Shown here in pieces: positions 40,115 through 49,653 of a DNA stretch of 64,000 bases. Origin of the DNA: Devosia oryziradicis. Lineage in GTDB: Bacteria; Pseudomonadota; Alphaproteobacteria; Rhizobiales; Devosiaceae. The stretch spans positions 682,001 through 746,000 of the forward strand of contig NZ_CP068047.1 of NCBI RefSeq assembly GCF_016698645.1, written 5' to 3'. The notes beneath the pieces are model-generated. The model saw nothing but the letters and a program-made list of their open reading frames with translations. It had not been told where the DNA came from and made no database searches. The position numbers and the translations under genes are program-made. Each line of letters starts with the position of its first letter. The stretch's first letter is position 1.

Positions 40115-41748
40115 ACCTCGTCACCGAAAGACCGACTATACCGCCTCATCGAGCACTGCCTGCTTGTTCGCCATCAGGTGCTGCTCCATCGCGTGCAACG
40201 AAGCGATGAGGTGACCGAACTGCCTGCCGCCCTTGCCGCCAGTTCGAGAAGCTCAGCCAGCAGCATGCACTGGCTGCTGCCCAGGCAGAGGCGGGCAATC
40301 GCACGAAATCGACATTCCTTGCCACCATGAGCCATGAGATCCGAACTCCGCTCAACGGCATCATCGGGATGGTGGATTTGCTCGTCGACGAGGAAGCCAG
40401 CGCGGCAAAGCTGTCCAAGCTCGGAATCATCCGGCAGTCCGGAGACGTGCTGCTCGAGATCATCAACGACGTGCTCGACTTTTCCAAGCTCGAGGCAGGC
40501 GACGTGGAACTTGAAACCGTCGACTACCGCCTGGAGGACGTCATGTCGTCCGTCAGGTCAGTCATTGGATCGCGGGCAGCCAACAAGATGGTCGCTTTGG
40601 ATTTCCGCTATCCGGACCTCACGCTGCGCGGCGACCAGGCAAGACTGCGCCAGGTCCTGCTGAACCTGGTCGGCAACGCCGTGAAGTTCACGGAAGTCGG
40701 TTCCGTTGTTGTGTCATGCACGCTGGACCATGAGACCGGAGAACTGCATTTCAGCGTGACCGACACCGGAATCGGCATAGCTGACGAGGCCCGCATTCGG
40801 CTGTTCAAGGAATTCAGCCAGGTAGACTCGTCCATCAACAGGCGTTTCGGAGGCAGCGGGCTGGGTCTTGCGATCTGCGGTCGCCTGGTGGAAGCGATGG
40901 GTGGTGCCATCGAAGTGACGAGCACACTCGGCGTTGGCAGCACCTTCAGTATCACTCTGCCATACGCCGCAGGCTCCGCTGCGGTTCAAGCCGAGGACAT
41001 CCCTCCTGCCGCAGCTCGCCTCGAGCCTGGCCGCAAGGTACTCCTGGTCGAGGACAACGCGGTCAATCGTCAGGTCGCAACCGGTTTGCTAGCCAAGCTT
41101 GGCGTCGTCGTGGAACTGGCTGAGAACGGCCAGCAAGCGGTCGAGATGGTTCCAGGCGGTGGGTTCGACCTTGTGCTCATGGACATGCAGATGCCGGTGA
41201 TGGACGGCTTGGCCGCAACCCGACAGTTGCGCTCGGCCGGGTGTGCCGTTCCCATCGTCGGCCTCACCGCCAACGCCTTCGTGTCCGACCGGGAAGCCTG
41301 TCTTGCCGCCGGCATGAACGACTTCATGACGAAACCGGTCAATCGGGATAAACTTCACACCATGCTCGTGAAGTGGCTGGCGTCGGAACCCGCTGATGCA
41401 TTGCCGAAGCCCGAGGAAGGCGACACCCCGGACCTGATCGACTTGCTTCAGCAGCGTTCGCTCGAAGCAGAACTCGGGGTCGATACCATGAGCACGCTCA
41501 AGGCAGGATTCTGGTTGGACGCTCATGCCCAGTTCGACCAGATCCGACATGCCCGCAACGTCAATGACGACCGAAAAGTGGACGATATCCTACATACGCT
41601 CAAGGGCGCCGCCTACACCTTGGGCTACCAGGCTCTGGCCCAGGCCGCACAATCTGCGCGCGAGGCAACGCTCACGGAAACCGGCTTTGCGCTTTTGGAG
41701 GATACAGCTCGACAGACGAAACTCGCGGACATCGAGTCGGTGGTCTGA
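40115..41748 (+). pseudogene. decayed hybrid histidine kinase
   Basis: The longest frame begins exactly at [11 protein letters not shown], the phospho-His box, so the kinase has no sensor and half of its dimerisation helix. Continuous homology extends upstream: in-frame codons to 40210 read ..[15 protein letters not shown], and in frame +1 upstream of about 40240 [26 protein letters not shown]. This indicates a frameshift near 40240, plus a TAG at 40106. Downstream the domains are intact: HisKA, HATPase ([24 protein letters not shown]), receiver ([18 protein letters not shown]) and Hpt ([11 protein letters not shown]). The remaining frame could still make a soluble kinase-like protein; I judge it decayed. 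Confidence 0.75.
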
Positions 41749-41859
41749 ATATGCAGCAAGTAGCCCGCAGCGAAGGCGCATGTCGGCTTTCTGGCGCCGT
41801 CGACTTTGGCCAGACTAAAATGGGGCGCGTAGCTGTCGCGCCAATCGCTCAGCTTGCGC

Positions 41860-42936
41860 TTAGGGACGTACCACGAGCACACCGTGCTCGGCGAGAGAGA
41901 CCCGTACCCGCTCACCGATGGCATGCAACCGGGATGGTCCTTCCTGATCGACGACGAATAGCCTGCCTATGGGGGTCTCAAGATTATATTCGGCGTGCGA
42001 CCCCATATAGGTCGCTGTCAGCACGGTGGCTTCCAGCGTGGCTTGGTCCACGCCGACACTGAACCTGATGCATTCGGGGCGGATGATGACGTCCACCGGC
42101 CCCTCCGGCAGGTCGCGGTGCGGTAGGCTCAAGGCGATGGTTCCGAGTTCGACTGTTGCGCTGTCGCCGGCTTTATTGCTCAGTGTGCCGCGCACATGAT
42201 TGGCGTCGCCCATGAAGGTGGCGACAAAGACGCTCTCCGGATGCTTATAGAGTTCACGCGGCGTGCCGAGCTGGGCGATTTCTGCATTGCGCATCACCAC
42301 GATCTGATCCGATACGGCCAGCGCTTCGCTCTGGTCGTGGGTGACATAGACCACCGTGACGCCCAGCCGCTGCTGCAATGCCCGGATTTCCTCGCGCATG
42401 TTGCGCCGCAGCTTGGCATCCAGGTTAGAGAGTGGCTCGTCGAACAGCAGCACGTCCGGATTGAGTACGAGCGCGCGGGCCACCGCCACGCGCTGCTGCT
42501 GGCCACCCGACATCTCCGACGGCAGGCGTCCGCCAAAGCCTTTGAGGCCGACCGTTTCGAGCGCCGCTTCGGCCTGGCGATATGCATCGGCCTTGCGGAC
42601 GCCGCTCGAGATCAAGCCGTAGGAAACGTTGTCGAGCACCGACATATGAGGAAACAGCGCGTAGGACTGGAACACCATGGTGACGTTGCGTTCACCGGCC
42701 GAGGCCTGGGTAACGTCTCGCCCGCCGATAGTAATGCGGCCGCCGGAGACCCGCTCCAGGCCGGCGATCATGCGCAGCAGGGTTGTCTTGCCACAACCCG
42801 AGGGGCCGAGCAGGGTGACAAGTGAACCGGGTGCAATATCCAGGTCGAGCGGCTTCACTGCGCTGACTTGACCGTAGTTCTTGCAAACGCCGCTGAGGTT
42901 GAGCGCTGCACCACCGGATGGGCGTGAGGTATTCAT
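41860..42936 (-). CDS. ABC transporter ATPase, FbpC/AfuC-like
   Basis: A 358-residue importer ATPase: Walker A GPSGCGKT at 44-51, signature SGGQQQR, Walker [15 protein letters not shown]-loop THDQ. A C-terminal TOBE-like part follows (about 250-358). It belongs to the PotA/FbpC group that serves ferric iron, putrescine or phosphosugars. It overlaps the permease gene by four bases. With the permease and binding protein it forms one minus-strand operon. Confidence 0.92.
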   Translation of the reverse strand: MNTSRPSGGAALNLSGVCKNYGQVSAVKPLDLDIAPGSLVTLLGPSGCGKTTLLRMIAGLERVSGGRITIGGRDVTQASAGERNVTMVFQSYALFPHMSVLDNVSYGLISSGVRKADAYRQAEAALETVGLKGFGGRLPSEMSGGQQQRVAVARALVLNPDVLLFDEPLSNLDAKLRRNMREEIRALQQRLGVTVVYVTHDQSEALAVSDQIVVMRNAEIAQLGTPRELYKHPESVFVATFMGDANHVRGTLSNKAGDSATVELGTIALSLPHRDLPEGPVDVIIRPECIRFSVGVDQATLEATVLTATYMGSHAEYNLETPIGRLFVVDQEGPSRLHAIGERVRVSLAEHGVLVVRP

Positions 42937-45131
42937 GCGAGCTTTTCCATGGATGGTGTGAGGATTGGTTGGGGCTGGTCGCGGCGTCCCAGCTTGCGTT
43001 CGCCGACCAGCAGGTGGATGCAGCCGACGGCCGTCATCATTACCGCAACCAGGACGGTGCAGTAGGCGATGGCCAGGCCGTAATCGCCGTTGATGGCGCG
43101 ATTGATGATGTAGACCGTCGCCAGTTCGTGCTCGGCGGAGACCAGGAAGATGACGGCGCTGACCGTGGTGATGGCCCGCACGAACGAGTAGACCAGGGCG
43201 GTGAAAATGGCGGGGCGGATCAGCGGCAGCACGACGCGGAACATGGTGCGGCCAGTGGAAGCACGCAGTGTCGAGGAGGCCTCGTCGAGGCTCTTGTCGA
43301 CCTGGCTGAGCGCGGCAATGCCTGCCCGCACGCCTACCGGCAGGTTACGGAACACGAAGCAAAGGATGAGGATAATCGCCGTCCCGGTCACTTCGAGCGG
43401 TGGCACGTTGAAGGTGAGGATATAGGCGACGCCGATCACCGTGCCCGGCACGCAAAAGCTGAGCATGAGGGCAAATTCGAGCAATTGGCGCCCGACAAAG
43501 CGCTGCCGGGAGACCACCCAGGCCGCCAGGATACCAATCGCGGCGGTCAGGGGCGCTGCGATCGCAGCCAAGGTCACCGTCGTGAAAAGCGAATCCCAGG
43601 CGCCGCCCGACCAGATCAACTGTCCGTTAATGCCCCAGTCGATGGCGAAGGCCTTGGCGAAGTGGCCCAGTGTGAAGGTCCAGTCCCGTCCCCAGATGGT
43701 GACGAAGCCGCCCGCAAGAGCCAGTAGATAAATAGCGATGGTCAACGTCGCCCAGATGCCCACGACGGCAGAGGCGAGCCACAGCATAGGCCGGGGCAGT
43801 GCTGCAGGACGGCCGGAATCGCCCTTGCCGGTCATCGACACATAGGATTTGCGACCCACGACTGCACGTTGCAGCAGGAAGACAGCGACGGCGAAAACCA
43901 GGAGGATCAGTGCCAGAGAAGCCGCGCGGCCGAAATCAGCCTGAGCACCGACCACGGCGAAGAAGATTTCCGTCGAGAGCACGCCGAAGGAGCCTGCCAG
44001 GAGGATCGGATTGCCGAAATCGGCCAGGCTCTCGATGAAGGTCACGAGGAAAGCGTTGACGATGCCCGGCAGCATCAGCGGCAGCGACACTTTGAGGAAG
44101 GTCCGCATCGGCGCAGCGCGCAGGGTCTCGGACGCCTCTTCCATGCTGGGCGACACCCCGGCGACCACGCCGATCAGCACGAGGAACGCCGTTGGCGTGA
44201 AGCTGAAGGTCTGCGCCAGCCAGACGCCGTTGAAGCCGTAGATCCAGCGCCCGGGTTCAATGCCGAACAGGAATTCCAGCGCCTGGTTGATGACGCCGGA
44301 ACGGCCGAAGATCAGGATCAGTCCCAGGCCGACGACAAAGGACGGCGTGATGATGGGGAGGATCGTCAGCAGGCGAAGCGCCTTGCGATAGCGGAAGCCG
44401 GTGCGGGTGACGATCAGCGCAAAGGCGAGGCCGAGCAGCGTACAGGCACTGGCGGTGGCGACCGCGAGCAGGATCGAATTCCAGGCCACGCCGCAATTGC
44501 CACCGCCGGTGACGCAGGCCAGGCTCCATATCTTGGGAGCAAACATGCGAACGAGGATGGCATCGACCAGGCTGCCGTCCCGCGGTGCCGCAAAGCCTCG
44601 ACCGAGCAGGGTCAGCACGGGCCACGCGGTGAACAGGGCAATGGAGGTGGCCAGGAACCCGACTGTCCCGGCGATGAAGCGGTCGCCGCCGAAAAGGCCA
44701 CGTCGCGCCAGGTCGCCGGTGAACAAGAACAGAAAGCCGATGAAGGTTGCGACCGCGCCAAGTCCGATCCCAGGCTGGCGATCGGCAAGCTCGCCGAACA
44801 GCGCGTTGAGCCAGGGCATGGTCCAGCCCCTCAGTCCTATCGTGGCGGCCTGGAGTACGATCGCGGCGAGCCCCACGACACCGGCATAGCCCAGCCAGTT
44901 TTGCCGGGCCAGGCCCAGGGCCGGCAGCATAGCTGCCACCAGCACCGGCCAGAGCCACCAGCGGTGATGCATCAGCGCCTGGTTGAGCGCCGAGCCGTTC
45001 GCGACATCGGTGCTGAACAGGGCCAGCAGATCCGAGGCCGCGAAGCCGTGGCCCTGGGCATGCCAGGGCAGGACGGCGACGCCAAGCAGGATCAGCAGCC
45101 ACCACAGAGGTGTCAGGTCGAGGCGGGTCAT
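42933..45131 (-). CDS. ABC transporter permease, fused two-domain (FbpB/AfuB-like)
   Basis: A 732-residue inner-membrane protein with two permease domains in one chain, about 12 or more helices. The EAA-type coupling loops are at about EASETLRAAPMRTFLKVSLPLMLPG and EASSTLRASTGRTMFRVVLPLIRP (partly quoted). The fusion is typical of ferric iron and hexose-phosphate importers. 77 bases upstream lies the binding protein gene. Start at 45131 (MTRLDLT). Confidence 0.9.
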   Translation of the reverse strand: MTRLDLTPLWWLLILLGVAVLPWHAQGHGFAASDLLALFSTDVANGSALNQALMHHRWWLWPVLVAAMLPALGLARQNWLGYAGVVGLAAIVLQAATIGLRGWTMPWLNALFGELADRQPGIGLGAVATFIGFLFLFTGDLARRGLFGGDRFIAGTVGFLATSIALFTAWPVLTLLGRGFAAPRDGSLVDAILVRMFAPKIWSLACVTGGGNCGVAWNSILLAVATASACTLLGLAFALIVTRTGFRYRKALRLLTILPIITPSFVVGLGLILIFGRSGVINQALEFLFGIEPGRWIYGFNGVWLAQTFSFTPTAFLVLIGVVAGVSPSMEEASETLRAAPMRTFLKVSLPLMLPGIVNAFLVTFIESLADFGNPILLAGSFGVLSTEIFFAVVGAQADFGRAASLALILLVFAVAVFLLQRAVVGRKSYVSMTGKGDSGRPAALPRPMLWLASAVVGIWATLTIAIYLLALAGGFVTIWGRDWTFTLGHFAKAFAIDWGINGQLIWSGGAWDSLFTTVTLAAIAAPLTAAIGILAAWVVSRQRFVGRQLLEFALMLSFCVPGTVIGVAYILTFNVPPLEVTGTAIILILCFVFRNLPVGVRAGIAALSQVDKSLDEASSTLRASTGRTMFRVVLPLIRPAIFTALVYSFVRAITTVSAVIFLVSAEHELATVYIINRAINGDYGLAIAYCTVLVAVMMTAVGCIHLLVGERKLGRRDQPQPILTPSMEKLA

Positions 45132-45208
45132 GTTGGATTGTCCGTGCTTGAACCGGGAAATCGAGACGGGACGGCCGATATCGCCGCCCCGTCTCGCAGG
45201 GAGGACGC

Positions 45209-46237
45209 CTACTGCGGCATGGCGCCGATTTCACTGTCCCAGCGGGAAATCAGGTGGGTCCGCGCGGCTTCTGCGCCGAAGGTGCGGAAGTCGTAGTCGA
45301 TCAGGGTGATCTTGCTGAGATCGGGCGCGTTGGGCGGCAGCGGCGCATCCTTGTTGGACGGCATCTGCAACTGCTTGGCCACTTCGTAGCCCAGGCGTTG
45401 CGCCTCGGCGGTCAGGGCATAGTCGTAGAAGGCGCGGGCATTTTCTTCATTGGGTGCGCCTGAAATGATCGACATCGAGCCCACTTCATAGCCCGTCCCT
45501 TCGCAGGGGATGGAGTAACCGACCGGGAAGCCGGCGTTGGCCTCCGTGACCGCGTCATGCACGAACGAGATCGATACCGAGGTCTCGCCGCGACCGACCG
45601 CCTTGATCGGGCCCGTGCCCGACCGCTGGTAGGTGTTGATGCTGCTGTGCAGCGCCTTGAGATAGGCGAAGGCTTCTTCCTCGCCCATCAACTGCACGAG
45701 CGTGGCGATGACGACATAGGCGGTACCGGAAGAATTGGGGTTCGCCATCTGGATTTCGCCGGCATATTCCGGCTTAAGCAGGTCAGCCCAGCACTGGGGC
45801 GGCTCAACGCCCTTGTCTGCCAGCAGTTCGGTATTGTACCCGAAGCCGATCGCTCCCGAATAGATGCCCACCGAGCGTCCGCTGGCGGCGCCGTATTGCT
45901 GGTGGGCCCATTCGTGCAGGTTGGCCAGGTTGGGCGACTCATAGATTTCCGTCAGCTCGCTGGCCGCAGCGATAAGGTGGGGGTCGCCGGTGCCGCCGAA
46001 CCAGACGTCGCCCTTCGGGTTCTCGCCTTCGGCGATGATCTGGGCCAGTACTTCACCCGAGCCCTTCTGGGTCATGTTGACGTTGACGCCGGTGGCCTTC
46101 TGGAATTCGGTGGCGATGGCCTCGCACCATTCGACTTGAACCGAGCAATAGACGTTGAGGTTGCCTTCCAGCGCCATGGCAGGCGTCGCGGCAACGCCGA
46201 GCATGGTCATGGCCGTCAGTGCATTGAGTAGTCGCAT
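45209..46237 (-). CDS. periplasmic substrate-binding protein, FbpA/AfuA-like
   Basis: A 342-residue secreted protein (signal 1-22, cleavage near AMA-LEG) of the type II binding-protein fold. It has GDVWFGGTGDPH and NPNSSGTAYVVIATLVQLMG in the family pattern of iron(III)/phosphosugar proteins. The two early Cys (VYCSVQVEWC) could form a disulfide. The family name is iron(III), but relatives of the AfuA type bind hexose phosphates; the ligand is undecided. A GGGAGG ribosome site precedes the start at 46237. First gene of the operon, divergent from the OmpR regulator. Confidence 0.88.
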   Translation of the reverse strand: MRLLNALTAMTMLGVAATPAMALEGNLNVYCSVQVEWCEAIATEFQKATGVNVNMTQKGSGEVLAQIIAEGENPKGDVWFGGTGDPHLIAAASELTEIYESPNLANLHEWAHQQYGAASGRSVGIYSGAIGFGYNTELLADKGVEPPQCWADLLKPEYAGEIQMANPNSSGTAYVVIATLVQLMGEEEAFAYLKALHSSINTYQRSGTGPIKAVGRGETSVSISFVHDAVTEANAGFPVGYSIPCEGTGYEVGSMSIISGAPNEENARAFYDYALTAEAQRLGYEVAKQLQMPSNKDAPLPPNAPDLSKITLIDYDFRTFGAEAARTHLISRWDSEIGAMPQ

Positions 46238-46465
46238 TCAATCCTCCCGGGATGATGTTAGAAGTCCACTGGCTTGCTGGCCACACCTCCCAGTGTGGAC
46301 AGAAATCTGCATCGATCAGGGAATACGAATGTGCGATGGCCGGTCCGGCCGGCGACGCCTGCTCCCCCGGATCGGCGCCTGTATTCAGGTCTTGCCGATC
46401 TTGATGGAGGTAGTGTGCCGGGGCGTTGTGAACCGGTGATTTCACGCTTAACCGGGCGCTTGTAA

Positions 46466-46479
46466 CATTGTTCACAATG
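46466..46479. promoter_or_regulatory. cattg-ttca-caatg dyad in divergent promoter region
   Basis: A 5-bp inverted repeat (cattg / caatg) with four-base spacer in the 338-base gap between the FbpA-like gene and the OmpR regulator. It could be a binding site for the regulator. TTCACA at 46471 and TTATAG at 46496 might be a loose -35/-10 pair (about 19 bases apart) for the regulator gene. The rest of the gap shows nothing recognisable. Confidence 0.35.
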
Positions 46480-46575
46480 CCGGAGGGCTGACGCGTTATA
46501 GTCCGTGTGCATTCCGCTTCGGTCGGCAACGAACTCGGACGTGGCGGGAATGACCGACTTCGGAGGAGGCCGGCC

Positions 46576-47292
46576 GTGCAGTTCCGCATAGCTGTCGTCG
46601 AGGACGATCAGATCGTCAGCTCGACGGTCGTCGATATTTTGCAGACGGCGGGATTCACCGCCATCGCCTGCCACACCGCGGAAGCGCTGCTCGCGTTGAT
46701 GCGGTCAGGCAGGCCGCCCGATCTCATCTTGCTCGATCTGCAGCTGCCCGATCAGGACGGTATTGCCCTGGCGACGAGTATCCGGACGACCAGCAATGTT
46801 CCCATCATCATGCTGACCGGACGATCGGGTGAGATTGACCGTATCGTTGGCCTCGAAATCGGGGCGGACGATTATGTGGTCAAGCCGTTCAGTAACCTGG
46901 AGCTCCTGGCCCGGGTCAAAGCCATCCTGCGGCGATCCAAGGCGGTGCAAGCAGCGGTGCAGCGGCGAGAAGGCTTCCGCTTCGAAGGCTTTTTTCTTGA
47001 CCTGCAGGCCCGCAGGCTGGATGCGCCAGATGGGTCATCGGTGCAACTGACGGTGGCCGAATTCGACCTCCTGCACGCGCTTCTCCGCTCCCGCGGCCGC
47101 GTGCTGAGCAGAGATCAGCTGCTGGACATGACCCATCACACCGAAGCCGACGTTTTTGATCGCACCATCGACGTGTTGATCCTGCGTCTGCGTCGCAAGA
47201 TCGAGCCGGTGCCCAGTCAACCACGCTTCATCCGCACCGAGCGCGGCCTGGGCTACATATTTGCGGGCGACGTCGAAGCAGTTTCCGGTTGA
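46576..47292 (+). CDS. OmpR-family response regulator
   Basis: A 238-residue two-component regulator: receiver with phospho-acceptor D54 (LILLDLQLPDQDG), active-site Lys in VVKPFS and a winged-helix DNA-binding domain (about 130-232, TEADVFDRTIDVLILRLRRKI...). The GTG at 46576 has GGAGGA eight bases upstream and is chosen over the ORF's earlier start. It is divergent from the FbpABC-like operon and its 3' end overlaps the facing kinase gene by 40 bases, so they are likely partners. Confidence 0.92.
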   Translation: MQFRIAVVEDDQIVSSTVVDILQTAGFTAIACHTAEALLALMRSGRPPDLILLDLQLPDQDGIALATSIRTTSNVPIIMLTGRSGEIDRIVGLEIGADDYVVKPFSNLELLARVKAILRRSKAVQAAVQRREGFRFEGFFLDLQARRLDAPDGSSVQLTVAEFDLLHALLRSRGRVLSRDQLLDMTHHTEADVFDRTIDVLILRLRRKIEPVPSQPRFIRTERGLGYIFAGDVEAVSG

Positions 47293-49268
47293 GCCTGCCT
47301 CGCCTCGACGAGCGCCGCATTCAGACGATGGGCTAGGTCGGTACGAGAATACGGCTTGGTGAGCACATCGATCTCTGACGGACCATCCGTCTGGTTGCCG
47401 TAGCCGGTGGAGAGCAGTAGGGCGAGATCGGGCTGTACTTGGCGCGCCTTTTTCGCGAGGGACCAGCCGTCCTCTCCCCCGGTCAACACGATATCAGAGA
47501 ACAGAATATCGAAGGGGTGCTTACGAAGTTGTCGCAGTGCCGCCTCAGCCGACGCTACCGGGACAGCGACATAACCCAGGCTTTCCAGCATGTCGGCCGT
47601 TGTCGCCCGGAGGATTTCGTCGTCTTCGACGAGCAGTACACGCTTGCCAGCATTGCCCGATGGCAACGGACGCCCGGGCATGCGGCGTCGCGCCCTTGGC
47701 TTCTTGCGGCCGATCGTGCCGGGGAGTTCCAGCCGCACGATCGTCCCGCGACCTTCGTCGCTGTCGATGGTCACGTTGCCCTCCGATTGCTGGATGAAGC
47801 CGAACACCGTGGACAGACCAAGTCCGCTCCCGGCCCCGAAGGGCTTGGTCGTGAAGAAGGGATCGAAGGCCTGCGCCAGAACCTCTGGCGGCATGCCGAC
47901 ACCTGTATCCCGCACTGAAAGCTCGACCCGATCGGCGCCGATCACCCTGGTGGCCAGCGTGATTGTACCAGGTCCGGCAATGGCATCGCGGGCGTTGAAG
48001 ACGAGGTTAAGGACGGCGCTTTCCATCTGACCCGGATCGACCGTCACTGCGGGTAGCTCACGGGCTAACTCAGTCTTGAGGGTAATGGCAGGGTCGATAC
48101 TCAGTTCGATAAGATCGACCAGTCCCGTCACCAGTTGATTGAGATCAACCACTTCCGGTTGCAATGCTTGCCGACGTGCGAACAGCAGCAGCCGCTGAAT
48201 CATGGCACTGCCGCTCTCTACTGCTCCGAGCGCACGGTCCACGCGCCTATGCGTTGGCGACCCGGCGCTCGACTGGTCCTGGATCAATTGCAGGTTGCTG
48301 CTGACTGCCGCAAGCAGGTTGTTGAAGTCATGTGCGATGCCGCCGGTCAGTTGCCCCAAGGCTTCCATCTGCTGGACATGACGCAGGCGTCTTTCCAGGT
48401 GGTCCCGCTCCAGCGCGTTTGCCTTGAAGACCTTGTAGGCCCTGGCAAGGTCACCGATTTCGTCGTCGCGGTCGTCGCCGGGTAGTTCGGCAGAGCTGTC
48501 CCCCTCCGCAAGACGGCTGATGGCGTGGGTGGCGCCGACCAGGCTGCGAACGATAGCGCGCGTGAGAAACGCAGAGATCAGCAGGCCTGCGACCAGACTG
48601 GCCAACGCGCCTGCGATCAACGCAGTCTTGAACATGCCGATAAGCCCCAGCAACTCGTTGCCACGATCGAGGGCTGCCTTTTGGACCAGTACCGATAGGC
48701 CTTCTATCAATTTGGTCAGTTGTGCGAACGAGGTCTCCACCATCGCCGCGGTTGCGGCTGTGCGCTGTTCGATCGCCGATTGCTTCAGCTGGGCAAGCCC
48801 CTTGTCACCGGGGTCTGGGCTCTCGCGTAAGGCGATCGCTTCCGCGGTGATCGAAAACAGGCTCTGCGTCGTCGCGTCCAGGCGTCGCACCAGCCGGACG
48901 ATCGAAGGCACTTCGGACAAATCGAAAATATCTGTCGAGGCGGGGCTGGGCAGCGCTTCGGCAAGTGCCTTGAACTCGGTCATCTGGACGGCGAGTGCGG
49001 CACGCGCTGCCTCCAATTCGGGCAACGTCTCGAAATAGCTGATCCTGGCCGAATCTGCCGCCAGCGAGACACTGCGGCCCACTAGCGATGTGATCTGCCC
49101 CAGGTCAGACAGGCTCTGCGCCTGATGGCGCTCGAGCCGCGATTCCGCGATGGTAAGCCCAATCCATGCCAGGACAGCCGCCATCACGGTGAGCGACGTG
49201 ATAATTGTCAGCGCACGCCGTAGCCGTCCTCTGATTCCGCGCTGCCGCCGATCCCTGGTTTCGACCAT
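47253..49268 (-). CDS. hybrid sensor histidine kinase
   Basis: A 671-residue membrane kinase: helix at about 20-40, an extracytoplasmic helical sensor (about 45-220), second helix near 220-245, HAMP (to about 300), HisKA with His about 313 (GGIAHDFNN), HATPase (NLVFNARDA, DTGVGM, GAGSGLGLS) and a C-terminal receiver (LFSDIVLTGGEDG, KPYS). The start at 49268 (MVETRDRR) follows a GGGAAGAGA ribosome site. It is antisense to the end of the OmpR gene, whose phosphorylation it may control. Confidence 0.9.
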   Translation of the reverse strand: MVETRDRRQRGIRGRLRRALTIITSLTVMAAVLAWIGLTIAESRLERHQAQSLSDLGQITSLVGRSVSLAADSARISYFETLPELEAARAALAVQMTEFKALAEALPSPASTDIFDLSEVPSIVRLVRRLDATTQSLFSITAEAIALRESPDPGDKGLAQLKQSAIEQRTAATAAMVETSFAQLTKLIEGLSVLVQKAALDRGNELLGLIGMFKTALIAGALASLVAGLLISAFLTRAIVRSLVGATHAISRLAEGDSSAELPGDDRDDEIGDLARAYKVFKANALERDHLERRLRHVQQMEALGQLTGGIAHDFNNLLAAVSSNLQLIQDQSSAGSPTHRRVDRALGAVESGSAMIQRLLLFARRQALQPEVVDLNQLVTGLVDLIELSIDPAITLKTELARELPAVTVDPGQMESAVLNLVFNARDAIAGPGTITLATRVIGADRVELSVRDTGVGMPPEVLAQAFDPFFTTKPFGAGSGLGLSTVFGFIQQSEGNVTIDSDEGRGTIVRLELPGTIGRKKPRARRRMPGRPLPSGNAGKRVLLVEDDEILRATTADMLESLGYVAVPVASAEAALRQLRKHPFDILFSDIVLTGGEDGWSLAKKARQVQPDLALLLSTGYGNQTDGPSEIDVLTKPYSRTDLAHRLNAALVEARQAQPETASTSPANM

Positions 49269-49615
49269 CTGTCTCTTCCCCGCCGACAAGGCTAACCCCG
49301 GGGGGCAGCGATAGCTAGAGCAAAGCCTGTTCCGACACGCCCATGTCTGGTTTGGTCCGACCGTGCCGTGCAAAATTGGCGATGGCCAACTGGAAAAGTA
49401 GGCTAGTGGATAGGGTTGCCAGGTCGCAAGCTTGTTAGACCCTCGAGCGAAGCCACGTTTCGTGAGACATCGCACTGAGGCACTCATTCCGCTGCGCGCA
49501 AGAAAGTATCATTTCTTCGCATGCACACCTCTAGTGATGGCAAAGCCAACCCGACAATATCCTCCCACCAAGGACGCGCACATGCCGTCCCGGTAGCCTG
49601 GTGGCAAAGGCGCGA

Positions 49616-49631
49616 CTGACGTCGCTGTCAG
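49616..49631 (+). promoter_or_regulatory. ctgac-gtcgct-gtcag dyad upstream of polyol cassette
   Basis: A five-base inverted repeat separated by six bases, 23 bases before the start of the first cassette gene. It could be an operator for the cassette's AraC regulator. Another small dyad, aagaaa/tttctt, lies at 49500-49517. The 385-base gap otherwise holds no gene. Confidence 0.35.
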
Positions 49632-49653
49632 GTTGTCCTAATGGGAGGAAATC

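Noticed and set aside
39885..40124. A 79-codon minus-strand frame ending VNCDK
   Set aside because: No family recognised and no ribosome site; it overlaps the decayed kinase region, so it is treated as chance.
40015..40209. A plus-strand frame, 64 codons, upstream of the kinase remnant
   Set aside because: Arg/Pro-rich and in a different frame from the kinase homology; judged random.
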